This document shows, piece after piece, positions 17,263 to 26,084 of a stretch of 64,000 nt of DNA (position 1 is its first letter; every line of letters begins with the position of its first letter). The notes beneath the pieces are model-generated. The model worked only from the letters and a program-made list of their open reading frames with translations. It was not told the DNA's origin and made no database searches. The translations under genes were made by a program, and so were the position numbers. The stretch is from Azospirillum tabaci (GTDB lineage Bacteria > Pseudomonadota > Alphaproteobacteria > Azospirillales > Azospirillaceae), in contig NZ_JACCJY010000001.1 of assembly GCF_014596085.1 (NCBI RefSeq), positions 124,001 to 188,000 on the forward strand. The letters are read 5' to 3'.

Positions 17263-17432
17263 TTGCCCCCACCCTCCCCATGCTGCGCATGGGTCCCCTC
17301 CCTCCCCCGCTCTCGGCGGACCGAAGGTCCGCCTGTCGCGTCAGCGCAAACCTTTGGTTTGCGCGAGAGCTGGGCAGGGGAGGGCCTTGATTCCCTCCCC
17401 TGCGAAAGCGGGGGAGGGTTAGGGTGGGGGTT
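17263..17432. repeat. Composite palindromic intergenic repeat, copy 3 (between addB and addA)
   Basis: This element holds a chain of hairpins: GGCGGACC/GGTCCGCC, GCGCAAACC/GGTTTGCGC within a CTCTCG/CGAGAG pair, and CCCTCCCC blocks around GCGAAAGC, with TTGCCCCCACCCT-like ends. Its reverse complement is almost the same as the element at 27518-27684. Lying between addB and addA on the transcribed strand, it could reduce or uncouple addA expression, but this is untested. Confidence 0.9.
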
Positions 17433-17446
17433 ATGACGTGTACTCA

Positions 17447-20425
17447 TCATCCCTCACCCCCATCGCCGCCCGCCGACCATTCCTGCACCCGCGCGAGGTG
17501 GGCGTAGTCGGTGTAGCGCGGGGCCATGGCCGGGCGGGGGCAGGAGCGGTAGGGGGTGGCGGGGTCGTCGAAATGGCGGATCAGCTCCTCCAGCCCGGCG
17601 CGGGCCTCGGCCGCCAGCGTCGCCGGGTCGCCTTTCACCGCCTTCTCCTCGCCCGGCGGATCGCCGCCGGACAGGCGCCAGAAGGCCAGCTCGGCCACCC
17701 GGTTCTTCGCGACGCCGGCGAAGCCGCCGGCCTCGGCCATGGCGGCCTCCAGCGGCAGCTGCGGGGCGAAGCCCAGCTCGATCTCGCGGGTCGAGGGCGG
17801 GGTGCCGGTCTTGTAGTCGATCAGGATCAGCCCCTCGCCGCCCGAATCGATGCGGTCGGCCTTGGCGGTCAGCAGGAAGGGGCCGGCGGGGCCGCTCAGC
17901 GTCAATTCGCCCGACACCTCGGTGGCGAGCGGCTTCAGGGTGCGGCGGCGGTCACGCTCCTGCCCGACGAACCATTCGGCGATGCGCTCGAAGCGCGGCC
18001 ACCAGAAGGCCCACACGTCGGGATGGCTGTGCAGCAGCGGGCCGAAGGACTCGCGGCCCATCGCCAGCAGCCGGTGCAGCGCATCGTCGGGCAGTTGGCC
18101 GGGGAACGCCTTGACGAAGGCGTCGAGTGCGGCGTGGATGAACTGGCCGCGGTCGGCGGCGCCGGGGTCGGCGGCGATGGGGTCGAGCTTGCGCAGGCGC
18201 AGCACATGCTCGGCGTAGATGGCGTAGGGGTCGCGCATCCACTTCTCGATCTTGGTGACCGACAGCTTGCGCGGGCGGGCGGACACCGGCGGGCGCGGCT
18301 CCGGCGGGGCGACGGGGCGCACGGCGTCCGGCTCGTCCAGCCCGCGCGCCCAGGCCAGCCAGGGCTCCCCGGCCAGCTCGATCCGCCCGTCCAGACCCAG
18401 CGCGCGCAGCACCGTTTCCAGCCGCAGCAGCCAGCGCGACGGGACGGTCGGTGTGCCGTCCACCCGCTCCGCGCGGGTCAGCACGACCTCCTCCGCGCCG
18501 CAGGCGTGGGTGAAGTCGTGAGCGGACAGGCCGACCATGCGTTCCGGGCTTGGCAGGCCGAAATCCCGGCGCATCGGGCGCGACATCCAGGGATCGGCAC
18601 CGGGGTCGGGCGGCCAGGTCCCCTCGTTCAGCCCGCCGAGGACCAGCAGGTCGAAATGCTGAAGGCGGGCTTCCATGGGGCCGAGGATGTAGAGGCGCGG
18701 GTGCAGGCCGAAGCGCGGGCGCACCGGGCGCATCGCCATCAGCGCGTCGAGCAACGCCGGATAGTCCTTGCCGGGAACGGCGGGGAAGCCGTCCGCGGCC
18801 TCCAGCAGCTCATGGACGAAGGTCGCGGCCTCCTCGCCGTCGTCCTGCCGCCACAGGAATTCCGACCCCGGCGCGTCGGTGCGTGAGGCCAGCGCCTCCG
18901 CGAAGGCGACGTGCGCGCGGACGAGGTCGCTGAGCGGGGCCTCGCCGAACAGCACTTCCATGAAGGGGGCGGCGAGCGTTTCGAGATTTTCCAGCCAGCC
19001 GAGCAGGGCGGCCTGCTGGTCCGGGTGGTCGAAGCGGTCGGCGGCCTTCAGCGCGGCGATCAGCCCGGCGAAGCCCTCCGCCGGGCGGGGGCCGCGCAGG
19101 ACGGTGCGTTCCAGCGCGCGGGCGGAGCGGCGGAACTCCGCCGGGTCGTGCCCGCCGGCGGCCAGCGGGTGCTTGGCCAGAGCCAGCAGGGCCAGCGGGT
19201 GGGCGCGGCTGGCGGCCAGTTCGGCGGTCAGCCGCAGATAGGTGCCGACCGCGGTGTGGACCAGCGGCTGGCCCGCCGAGTCGTTGACCGCGATGCCCCA
19301 GCGGGTCAGCGCCATGGCGACCCGGCGCGCGAGGTTGCGGTCGGGGGAGACCAGCGCCGCCGTCTTGCCCGGCGTTTCCAGCGCGTGGCGCAGCAGGAGG
19401 GCGATGACCGACGCCTCCTCCTCCGCGGTCGGGGCGTCGATGCGGGTCAGCCCGTCCAGGGCCGCGGCGTCCAGCCCGTCCAGCTCCCGCCAGCTTTCCG
19501 TCGTGGCGGCGGGGCGCATGGCCTCGGCCAGCAGGCGGGCGCGGGCGGCCCGCGGCTCCTCCGCGTCGTTCCAGCGGCGCACGGCGGCGCGGTCGACCGA
19601 CAGCCGGTCCAGCAGATGGGCGAGGCCGTGTTGCGGGTGCGCCTCGTCGGCGCGGATGGCGTCCCAGCTCGCCTCGTCGGCCTCCAGGTCGAGGCCGGGC
19701 AGCACGACGGCCCCCTGCGGCAGGGCGGCGACCACCGCCAGCAGGTCGGCGGAGGCCGGGATGGAGCCGGTGGAGCCGGCGGCGATGACCAGCCCCTGCG
19801 GCGGCTCCGCCCGCCAGAGCGCGGCTTGGGTTTGGAGCACGAGGTTGCGGCGCTGCGCCGGGTCGGTCAGCGCGCTGGCGCCGAGGATGGCGGGCCAGTG
19901 CTCCGTGACGATCTTCAGGAACTCCAGCGTCACCTGCCAGTGCTGGGCGTAATCCTCCGGCACCAGGGAGGCCAGCCGGTCGAAGGCGACGTTCTCCGTC
20001 CACACCGCGTCGATCAGCCGCCCCAGGTCGGCGCCCAGCCGCACCGCCTGCGCGGTGGTGGCCGACACGCCGGTCGCCTGGAGGATCAGCCGGGCCAGCA
20101 TCATCTGGCGCTTCAGCCCGCTGATCGGGTCCGGCAGCTCCAGCGGCACGCCGGGCAGCTCCTCCGCCGAGGTCAGGCTGAGGGAGGCGGCGTCCAGCTC
20201 GCCCAGCGGGCTCATCCGCGGCAGCAGCATCGGCTGCCCGCCGGAGCGGCGCAGGAAGGCCTCGCGCAGCGAGCGGCAGGAGCGGCGCGTCGGCAGCAGG
20301 ACGGTCACCCCGGCCAGCGCCAGCGGGTCGTTCCCCACACGGTCCAGGATGCCCGCGGCAAGCTGGTCCACGAAGGACACGCCGGTGGGAATCGAATAGA
20401 CCTTGGGCTCCGCCCTGCCGCTCAT
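17447..20425 (-). CDS. addB: Double-strand break repair protein AddB
   Basis: This 992-residue protein is the second subunit of the AddAB helicase-nuclease. It has an inactivated-helicase-type N-terminal part, with VLLPTRRSCRSLREAFLRR near residue 45, and a C-terminal nuclease domain with LILIDYKTGTP (Asp870, Lys872). The alphaproteobacterial type differs from Bacillus AddB. The ATG at 20425 is followed by the expected AEPKVYSIPTG. It belongs to the run tsaE-amgK-murU-addB-addA-trxA on one strand, a conserved order in many alphaproteobacteria. Confidence 0.94.
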   Translation of the reverse strand: MSGRAEPKVYSIPTGVSFVDQLAAGILDRVGNDPLALAGVTVLLPTRRSCRSLREAFLRRSGGQPMLLPRMSPLGELDAASLSLTSAEELPGVPLELPDPISGLKRQMMLARLILQATGVSATTAQAVRLGADLGRLIDAVWTENVAFDRLASLVPEDYAQHWQVTLEFLKIVTEHWPAILGASALTDPAQRRNLVLQTQAALWRAEPPQGLVIAAGSTGSIPASADLLAVVAALPQGAVVLPGLDLEADEASWDAIRADEAHPQHGLAHLLDRLSVDRAAVRRWNDAEEPRAARARLLAEAMRPAATTESWRELDGLDAAALDGLTRIDAPTAEEEASVIALLLRHALETPGKTAALVSPDRNLARRVAMALTRWGIAVNDSAGQPLVHTAVGTYLRLTAELAASRAHPLALLALAKHPLAAGGHDPAEFRRSARALERTVLRGPRPAEGFAGLIAALKAADRFDHPDQQAALLGWLENLETLAAPFMEVLFGEAPLSDLVRAHVAFAEALASRTDAPGSEFLWRQDDGEEAATFVHELLEAADGFPAVPGKDYPALLDALMAMRPVRPRFGLHPRLYILGPMEARLQHFDLLVLGGLNEGTWPPDPGADPWMSRPMRRDFGLPSPERMVGLSAHDFTHACGAEEVVLTRAERVDGTPTVPSRWLLRLETVLRALGLDGRIELAGEPWLAWARGLDEPDAVRPVAPPEPRPPVSARPRKLSVTKIEKWMRDPYAIYAEHVLRLRKLDPIAADPGAADRGQFIHAALDAFVKAFPGQLPDDALHRLLAMGRESFGPLLHSHPDVWAFWWPRFERIAEWFVGQERDRRRTLKPLATEVSGELTLSGPAGPFLLTAKADRIDSGGEGLILIDYKTGTPPSTREIELGFAPQLPLEAAMAEAGGFAGVAKNRVAELAFWRLSGGDPPGEEKAVKGDPATLAAEARAGLEELIRHFDDPATPYRSCPRPAMAPRYTDYAHLARVQEWSAGGDGGEG

Positions 20426-20550
20426 GCCTGCCCCGGAAGCTGTATCGTCAGACGCGCGAGGATACTAGATGTGGGGCAATGAGACCACAAAGCGTCAAGG
20501 AATACAAAAATTCTCACAAAGTGGCCGTCGGGCGGCGGTCGGACGGCCGG

Positions 20551-21330
20551 TCAGGTGGTGACCACCGACACGTCGCTCATCGACAGCATCTCCTCCGTCT
20601 CGGCCAGCGCGTCGGGGGTGCCGATGTGGAACCACAGCCCGTCATGGGCGAGGCCGAAGAGGCGCCCGGCCTCCTGCGCGCGGTCCCAGATGCGGTTGGT
20701 GGAAAAGGCGCCGTCGGGGGTGTCCTGCGCGAACAGCCCCGGCTTCACGATCTGGACGCCGGCGTAGACGAAGGGGGCGATCTCCATCTCGCCGCGCCGG
20801 ATCAACCGGCCCAGCGGGTCCATGTGGTAATCGCCGCGCCCCTCGTAGCCCACCGCCTTGGTGGTCGCCATCAGCAGCAGAAGCGCGTCCATCTCGTCCG
20901 GGTTCCAGTGGCGGGCCAGCCGCGCCAGCGTGGGGGAGGGGCCGTCGAGCCACAGGATGTCGGCGTTGACCACATAGACCGGGTCGGTGCCCAGCAGCGG
21001 CAGCGCCTTCTTCACGCCGCCGCCGGTCTCCAGAAGCGTGTCCTCCGGCGACAGGGTGATGGCCGGGGCGGTCCGTCCCGCCAGATGCGCGGCGATCATC
21101 TCGCCCTTGTAATGGCTGTTGACCACGGCGGAGGCCACCCCGGCCTCCTCCAGCCGGTCGAGCGCGTGGTCGAGCATCGGCTTGCCCATCACCGGGATCA
21201 GGGGCTTCGGGCGCTCCAGGGTCAGCGGGCGCATCCGCAGGCCCAGCCCGGCGGCCATCACCATGGCCTTGGCGGGGGCGGTTGTCACAGGGGGCGTCTT
21301 GGTACGGGTCTTCTTCGAGACAGGCGACAT
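20551..21330 (-). CDS. murU: Nucleotidyltransferase, probable N-acetylmuramate 1-phosphate uridylyltransferase MurU
   Basis: This 259-residue sugar-nucleotide transferase has the signature MVMAAGLGLRMRPLT followed by RPKPLIPVMGKP near the N terminus and the metal-binding VVNADILWLDG. With the preceding kinase AmgK, MurU forms UDP-MurNAc from MurNAc-1-phosphate, a peptidoglycan recycling bypass known in Pseudomonas and Caulobacter. The two genes are two bases apart here, which supports the assignment. The ATG at 21330 is preferred over a TTG two codons upstream. Confidence 0.9.
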   Translation of the reverse strand: MSPVSKKTRTKTPPVTTAPAKAMVMAAGLGLRMRPLTLERPKPLIPVMGKPMLDHALDRLEEAGVASAVVNSHYKGEMIAAHLAGRTAPAITLSPEDTLLETGGGVKKALPLLGTDPVYVVNADILWLDGPSPTLARLARHWNPDEMDALLLLMATTKAVGYEGRGDYHMDPLGRLIRRGEMEIAPFVYAGVQIVKPGLFAQDTPDGAFSTNRIWDRAQEAGRLFGLAHDGLWFHIGTPDALAETEEMLSMSDVSVVTT

Positions 21331-21332
21331 AA

Positions 21333-22346
21333 TCAATCCGGCTCCGGAACGACAAGCTCCGCGCGGGTTCCCGGCGGCAGATGACGGGCAAACCAGTCGG
21401 CGACCGGGGCCAGTTCGGGCTTGGCGAGCTGGCCTTCCAGAAGCCGCCAGACGCGCGGCAGGTGAAGGAGATAGCCGCGTCGGCGCTGCAACGCCAGACG
21501 CACGAAGATCGCGACGATGCGGGTGTGCCGGATCGCGCCCAGCACCGCGTAGGAGCGGCGGAAGGCGTCCCAGTCCCGATCCGGAAAAGCCGCCCGGTAG
21601 CGGTCGAGCAGCACGCCCTCCAGCCCGGCGGGCAGATCGCGGCGGGCGTCCTCCAGCAGCGACACCAGATCGTAGGCGACGGGGCCGACCCCGGCGCTCT
21701 GGTAATCGATCAGCCCCGCCGCCCGCAGGCCGGGCCGGGGCAGGCGCATCACGTTGTCCACATGGTAATCGCGCAGCAGCAGCGATTGCGGCCCGGCGCA
21801 GGCCTCCGGAACGACGGCGGTCCAGGCCGCGTCGAAGTCGGACCGCGCCTTGTCAGACAGCGGTTTTCCGGTCGCCGCGGGTAGGTAGACGTCGGCGAAC
21901 AGCGCCACCTGCTGCGTGAACAGGGCCGCGTCGTAGAGCGGCAGGTTCAGGCAGGCCGCCTCCTCCACCGGGAAGCGGCGGTGCAGTTCGATCAGAACGT
22001 CGGTCGCCAGCTCGTAGAGCGGGCGCGGCTCCTCCCCCGCGTTCAGCAGGCGGGTCAGGGTGCCGTCGCCGAAATCCTCCTGAAGGGCGAGCCCCGCCTC
22101 GACCTCCGCCGCCAGGATGGCGGGGACCGAGAAGCCCAGCCGGTCCAGCGTCGCGCCGATGGCGATGAAGGGCACCAGATCCTCCGCCGGGGCGGGGGTG
22201 TCGACCAGGATCAGCGTCCCGCCGTCCGGAGTCATCAGGCGCTCGTAGCGGCGTGCCGAGGCGTCGCCGGCCAGCGGCTCCCGCTTGGCCCCCTCCAGCC
22301 CGTGGCGGGCGAGGAAGGCGGCGATCTGCGACGCGCGGTCGGTCAC
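21333..22346 (-). CDS. amgK: Anomeric sugar kinase AmgK (aminoglycoside phosphotransferase fold)
   Basis: This 337-residue kinase belongs to the aminoglycoside-phosphotransferase superfamily and matches AmgK, which phosphorylates MurNAc and GlcNAc at C1 in the cell-wall recycling route that bypasses de novo UDP-MurNAc synthesis. Visible features are REPLAGDASARRYERL, the catalytic loop LLRDYHVDNVMRL and the metal-binding LIDYQSAGVGPVAYDL. The GTG at 22346 overlaps the tsaE stop codon, and MurU follows at once. Activity in fosfomycin tolerance is known for the family, not shown here. Confidence 0.9.
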   Translation of the reverse strand: MTDRASQIAAFLARHGLEGAKREPLAGDASARRYERLMTPDGGTLILVDTPAPAEDLVPFIAIGATLDRLGFSVPAILAAEVEAGLALQEDFGDGTLTRLLNAGEEPRPLYELATDVLIELHRRFPVEEAACLNLPLYDAALFTQQVALFADVYLPAATGKPLSDKARSDFDAAWTAVVPEACAGPQSLLLRDYHVDNVMRLPRPGLRAAGLIDYQSAGVGPVAYDLVSLLEDARRDLPAGLEGVLLDRYRAAFPDRDWDAFRRSYAVLGAIRHTRIVAIFVRLALQRRRGYLLHLPRVWRLLEGQLAKPELAPVADWFARHLPPGTRAELVVPEPD

Positions 22347-22855
22347 GGCTGCTCCAGTCCGGAAAGGCCCAGTCCGGAAAGGTCGAGCGTGGTCAGTCGC
22401 GAGCCCCAGGCGCCGTGGCCGGTCAGGGTGGCGCGGCGCTCGGTCGGCCCGGCGAAGCTCATCGCGACGTCGAGACGGTCGGCGGGCAGCAGCGGACCCA
22501 GCCGGTCCGGCCATTCAACCAGCAGGACGGCCTCGGCGCGGGCCTCGTCCCAGCCCAGCTCCGTCACCTCGTCGGGGCCGGACAGGCGGTAAAGGTCGAA
22601 ATGCCAGACCGGACCGATGCCGGTGTCGTAGGTCTGCACCAGCGTGAAGGTGGGGGACGGCACCTCCGCGTCCTCCTCGGTCACGGCGCGGATCAGGGCG
22701 CGGCACAGGGCGGACTTGCCGGCGCCCAGGTCGCCGCGCAGGGCCACGAGGTCGCCGGGCGCCAGCGCGGCGGCCAAGCGGCGGGCCAGCGCAGCGGTCG
22801 CCTCCTCGCTCGGCAGCGTGACGGCGCGTGTGTTGGGGGAATCGGTCAGGGTCAT
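22343..22855 (-). CDS. tsaE: tRNA threonylcarbamoyladenosine biosynthesis ATPase TsaE
   Basis: This 170-residue P-loop ATPase works with TsaB and TsaD to make t6A37 on tRNAs that read ANN codons. The Walker A motif is LRGDLGAGKSALCRAL, followed by VPSPTFTLVQTYD and the HFDLYRLSGPDEV block typical of TsaE; LLVEWPDRLG closes the core. A slightly extended Leu/Gly-rich C terminus (GLGLSGLEQP) is present. It overlaps amgK by four bases and heads the amgK-murU-addB-addA run. Confidence 0.95.
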   Translation of the reverse strand: MTLTDSPNTRAVTLPSEEATAALARRLAAALAPGDLVALRGDLGAGKSALCRALIRAVTEEDAEVPSPTFTLVQTYDTGIGPVWHFDLYRLSGPDEVTELGWDEARAEAVLLVEWPDRLGPLLPADRLDVAMSFAGPTERRATLTGHGAWGSRLTTLDLSGLGLSGLEQP

Positions 22856-22888
22856 GTCACTGGATGCGGTTCATATCTGCGGCGGCAA

Positions 22889-23314
22889 TCAACGTCGCGA
22901 GGCGGCCTTGCGCGGCACCGAACCGGGAGCGGGGGCGGGCTCCGCCGCCTCGATGCGGTCCTCCACCAGACGCGGGGGCTTCTTGAAGTTCATGGTGATC
23001 ATCAGCGTCAGGGCGCCGTTGATGAGGTACAGCATCTTGTCGGATTCGACGGGCAAAGGAATTTTGCGCCCCATGCAATAGGACACCAGCGCCGCCGCGA
23101 CCTCGGACTCGTGCAGGGTCATTGTCCGGTCGTCGCCCTCGTCCCCGGTCACCTGGATCAGCGTCTCCACCCCGCCGCCGCCGGGCTGGCCAGCGCGGTA
23201 GGTGACCGTGCCGACCGTGCCGTTGGGCAGCGGCTCGCGCATCCGGCGGCGGCGGTCGAGCACGGCCTTCACGACCTCCTGGTCGGTGAACACGAGGCAG
23301 CGCAGCTCCTTCAT
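22889..23314 (-). CDS. Conserved hypothetical protein
   Basis: This 141-residue soluble protein has no domain I can name. It starts MKELRCLVFTDQEVVKAV and has a core with ETLIQVTGDEGDDRTMTLHESEVAAALVSYC written here only in parts (VTGDEGDD, MTLHESEVAAAL), a central hydrophobic segment LYLINGALTLMITMNF and a basic tail. It lies 33 bases upstream of tsaE on the same strand and may share its transcript. The divergent gene is ferredoxin-NADP reductase. It looks real by codon use and position, but the function is unknown. Confidence 0.75.
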   Translation of the reverse strand: MKELRCLVFTDQEVVKAVLDRRRRMREPLPNGTVGTVTYRAGQPGGGGVETLIQVTGDEGDDRTMTLHESEVAAALVSYCMGRKIPLPVESDKMLYLINGALTLMITMNFKKPPRLVEDRIEAAEPAPAPGSVPRKAASRR

Positions 23315-23525
23315 CGCCAGTCCTTCATCGGGGCAGCTCCGGGACGGTGGAAACGGGCAAATCCTACCCCACGGCGACCGCACGCCCAGAAGGAAATCGG
23401 CGGGACCGCACCCATTTTGCGCGCGCCGTTCGCCCTCCCCGTGCAGGGCGGGGTTGACCGGGCGCGCGAAACCGGACAATTGAAGGCGTCATCGTTCCCC
23501 CCGTTTGCACAAGGCAGCGCGTCCC

Positions 23526-24548
23526 ATGTCGCACACCGTCCATCGCACCGACGTCGTCATCGTCGGCGCCGGCCCCGTCGGTCTCTTCGCCGTGTTCGAA
23601 TGCGGCATGCTGAAGATGCGATGCCATGTGGTGGACGCGCTGGACATGGTGGGCGGGCAGTGCACCGCGCTGTACCCGGAAAAGCCGATCTACGACATCC
23701 CGGCCCACCCGGCCATCGAGGCCGCCGACCTGATCGACAAGCTGGCGGAGCAGGCCGCCCCCTTCAACCCGACCTATCACCTGGGCCAGCAGGTCGAGAA
23801 GCTGACCCGGACGGACGAAGGGCGCTGGCTGGTGGAGACCAGCACCGGCACGCGGATCGACACCCAGGCGGTGATCATCGCCGCCGGCTGCGGCGCCTTC
23901 GGCCCCAACCGCCCGCCGCTGGACGGGCTGGAGCAGTATGAAGGCACCTCGGTCTTCTACATGGTCCGCCGCAAGCAGGACTTCGCCGGCAAGCGCGTGG
24001 TCATCGCCGGCGGCGGCGATTCCGCTGTGGACTGGACGCTGTCGCTGGCCGACGTGGCGGAGAAGGTCTACGTCGTCCACCGCCGGCCCAAGTTCCGCGC
24101 CGCCCCGGAGAGCGTCGCCCGCATGGACGCGCTGGTCCGCGAGGGCAAGGTGGAGATGGTGGTGCCCTATCAGCTCTCCGGGCTGGTGGGCGAGAACGGC
24201 CAGCTCTCCGCCGTGCGCGTCGCCACGCTGGACGGCGAGGAGAAGGACCTCCCGGCCGACGCGCTGCTCGCCTTCTTCGGCCTGTCGATGAATCTGGGGC
24301 CGATCGCCGAGTGGGGCCTGAACCTGGAGCGCAGCCACATCGGCGTCAGCCTGCCCGGCTGCGCCACCAGCGCGCCCGGCGTCTACGCCATCGGCGACAT
24401 CGCGACCTATCCCGGCAAGCTGAAGCTGATCCTCTGCGGCTTCTCCGAGGCGGCGCAGGCGGCCCACGCCATCCACCCGCTGGTCCATCCGGGCGAGGCG
24501 CTGCACTTCGAATACTCGACCTCCAAGGGCGTTCCCGGCGCCGAGTAA
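23526..24548 (+). CDS. Ferredoxin--NADP reductase, thioredoxin-reductase-like type
   Basis: This 340-residue FAD enzyme transfers electrons between NADPH and ferredoxin or flavodoxin. The FAD site is DVVIVGAGPVGLFAVFECG near the N terminus, the NADPH site VVIAGGGDSAVDWTL and the second FAD block GVYAIGDIATYPGKLKLI. No CxxC redox pair is present in the NADPH domain, so it is the TrxR-like FNR type and not a thioredoxin reductase. The ATG at 23526 is chosen by the conserved N terminus. A hairpin follows the stop. Confidence 0.92.
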   Translation: MSHTVHRTDVVIVGAGPVGLFAVFECGMLKMRCHVVDALDMVGGQCTALYPEKPIYDIPAHPAIEAADLIDKLAEQAAPFNPTYHLGQQVEKLTRTDEGRWLVETSTGTRIDTQAVIIAAGCGAFGPNRPPLDGLEQYEGTSVFYMVRRKQDFAGKRVVIAGGGDSAVDWTLSLADVAEKVYVVHRRPKFRAAPESVARMDALVREGKVEMVVPYQLSGLVGENGQLSAVRVATLDGEEKDLPADALLAFFGLSMNLGPIAEWGLNLERSHIGVSLPGCATSAPGVYAIGDIATYPGKLKLILCGFSEAAQAAHAIHPLVHPGEALHFEYSTSKGVPGAE

Positions 24549-24556
24549 AACGGAAA

Positions 24557-24583
24557 CGGGCCGCCGGGGAAACCGGCGGCCCG
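24557..24583. terminator. Terminator-like hairpin between convergent genes
   Basis: CGGGCCGCCGG (24557-24567) and CCGGCGGCCCG (24573-24583) form a perfect 11-bp stem with a 5-base loop, nine bases after the ferredoxin reductase stop and about 30 bases past the end of the convergent Spy-like gene. No T run follows, so termination efficiency is uncertain. Confidence 0.5.
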
Positions 24584-24613
24584 CTCCGTCAGCGGCTGAC
24601 GGGAGGCAAGGGA

Positions 24614-25171
24614 TCAGCCGCCGCGGGGGCCCTTGTCGGGACCCGGACCGGGACCATGGCCGGGGCCGTGATGGCGCGGGCCGGGACCGCCCATGCCACC
24701 GCCCATCCCATGGCCGGCGCGGCTCAGGAAGCGGTCGGCCTGCTTCTGCTGGTCGGGGGTGAGCTGGGCGTAGAGGTCGGTCGCCGCCGGGCGCACCTGC
24801 TGAAGCTGGGCGAGGCGGGCCGACATCATGGCCTCCATGCGCTCAAGCCGGGCCGGTGCCGCGGCGGGCATCGGCTGGTCCTTGTACTTGGCGCAGAGAT
24901 CCTGGGTGTGCTTCTGGCTCGCCTTCGCGGTGTCGGCGAACTTGGTCCAGGCGGCGCGCTGCTGCTCGGTGATGTTCAGCTTCTTCTCGGCGAAGGCCAG
25001 CATGCCGGCCAGCCGGGCGTCCTGATCCTCGCACATCCGGGAGAAATACCGGCCGCCGTCATCACCGCGGCCCGGACCGGCGCCGGGACCCGGCTGCTGC
25101 TGGGCGAAGACCGGCACGGCGAGGCCGAGGCCGAGAACCAGCGCGGCGGTGGTCATCATAGCGCGTTTCAT
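24614..25171 (-). CDS. Spy/CpxP-like periplasmic protein (LTXXQ family)
   Basis: This 185-residue secreted protein has a Sec signal peptide (cleavage after VPVFA, about residue 23) and a helical body of the Spy/CpxP type with the LTXXQ-like motifs LNITEQQRAAWTKF and LTPDQQKQADRFL. The C-terminal 35 residues are Gly/Pro/His/Met-rich and could bind metal. Spy and CpxP are periplasmic chaperones and feedback inhibitors of envelope-stress kinases. The gene is divergent from an OmpR-type regulator and kinase, and GTAAC boxes lie in between, which suggests a CpxP-CpxR-CpxA-like circuit. Confidence 0.85.
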   Translation of the reverse strand: MKRAMMTTAALVLGLGLAVPVFAQQQPGPGAGPGRGDDGGRYFSRMCEDQDARLAGMLAFAEKKLNITEQQRAAWTKFADTAKASQKHTQDLCAKYKDQPMPAAAPARLERMEAMMSARLAQLQQVRPAATDLYAQLTPDQQKQADRFLSRAGHGMGGGMGGPGPRHHGPGHGPGPGPDKGPRGG

Positions 25172-25268
25172 GGGGATGCTCCTTGTTATCGACGGGGTCT
25201 TGCGTTCCCGATGACCCCGATGATGGGCCGGCAACGTATCCGGTTGATGTCCGGCCTTCCGTGAATTG

Positions 25269-25311
25269 GTAACGCTGTGTAACAGCCGGCCTCCCCGTAA
25301 CGTGGCGTTAC
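25269..25311. promoter_or_regulatory. Pair of GTAAC boxes between divergent Spy-like and regulator genes
   Basis: GTAAC-N5-GTAAC (25269-25273, 25279-25283) is a direct repeat with the same layout as the E. coli CpxR box GTAAA-N5-GTAAA. Fourteen bases on, GTAAC-N5-GTTAC (25297-25301, 25307-25311) is its inverted form. Both lie in the 177-base space between the divergent start codons, a fitting place for the response regulator to control its own operon and the Spy-like gene. Binding is predicted, not shown. Confidence 0.65.
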
Positions 25312-25348
25312 ACATTTCTTCTTCACCCCGGCGCCCGCGCGTCGGATC

Positions 25349-26083
25349 ATGCGTTCCATGGACCGCACACCTCACCTGCTGGTGGTCGACGACGACCGCG
25401 AAATCCGCACCCTCCTGTCGCAGTTCCTGACGCGGCACGGCTTCCGCGTGACCGGGGCCAAGGACGGGGTGGAGATGATGCGCACGCTGGACACCGCGCG
25501 CGTGGACCTGATCGTGCTCGACCTGATGATGCCGGGGGAGGACGGGCTGAGCCTGTGCCGCCGCCTGCGCGCCGCCCCCGAGACGGCGCAGACGCCGGTC
25601 ATCATGCTGACCGCGATGGGCGAGGAGACGGACCGCATCGTCGGGCTGGAAATGGGCGCCGACGACTATCTGGCGAAGCCCTTCAGCCCGCGCGAGCTTC
25701 TGGCCCGCGTCAAGGCCGTGCTGCGCCGCGCCGCCGGCCCGCCGGCGGCCGGCGGTGCGGCGGGCAAGACGCTGGGCTTCGAGGGCTGGACGCTCGACCT
25801 CGCCAAGCGGGAGCTGCGCTCGCCCGACGGGGTGCTGGTGCAGCTCTCCGCCGGGGAATACGACCTGCTGGTCGCCTTCGTGGAGCATCCGCAGCGGGTG
25901 CTGACCCGCGACCAGCTGCTCGATCTGGCGCGCGGACGGTCGGCGGTGCCCTTCGACCGCTCCATCGACGTGCAGGTCAGCCGCCTGCGCCGCAAGATCG
26001 AGCCCGACCCCGCCGACCCCACCATGATCAAGACGGTGCGCGGCGGCGGCTATCTGTTCACCCCGGCGGTGACGGGGGCCTGA
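25349..26083 (+). CDS. OmpR-family response regulator
   Basis: This 244-residue regulator has an N-terminal receiver domain with the acidic pocket in VVDDDR, phospho-acceptor Asp58 in VLDLMMPGEDG, and the conserved lysine in DYLAKPFSPREL. A C-terminal winged helix (about 140-240) has FDRSIDVQVSRLRRKIE and IKTVRGGGYLF. An in-frame ATG three codons later (25358) is also possible. The sensor kinase follows after one base, so they form one operon. Likely targets include the divergent Spy-like gene through the GTAAC boxes. Confidence 0.93.
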   Translation: MRSMDRTPHLLVVDDDREIRTLLSQFLTRHGFRVTGAKDGVEMMRTLDTARVDLIVLDLMMPGEDGLSLCRRLRAAPETAQTPVIMLTAMGEETDRIVGLEMGADDYLAKPFSPRELLARVKAVLRRAAGPPAAGGAAGKTLGFEGWTLDLAKRELRSPDGVLVQLSAGEYDLLVAFVEHPQRVLTRDQLLDLARGRSAVPFDRSIDVQVSRLRRKIEPDPADPTMIKTVRGGGYLFTPAVTGA

Positions 26084-26084
26084 G

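Noticed and set aside
15610..17436. Long plus-strand frame of about 600 codons opposite addA
   Set aside because: The composition is biased and no motif appears, while addA shows all helicase and nuclease motifs on the other strand.
23526..24548. Thioredoxin reductase
   Set aside because: The NADPH domain lacks the CxxC redox pair, which fits the TrxR-like ferredoxin-NADP reductase.
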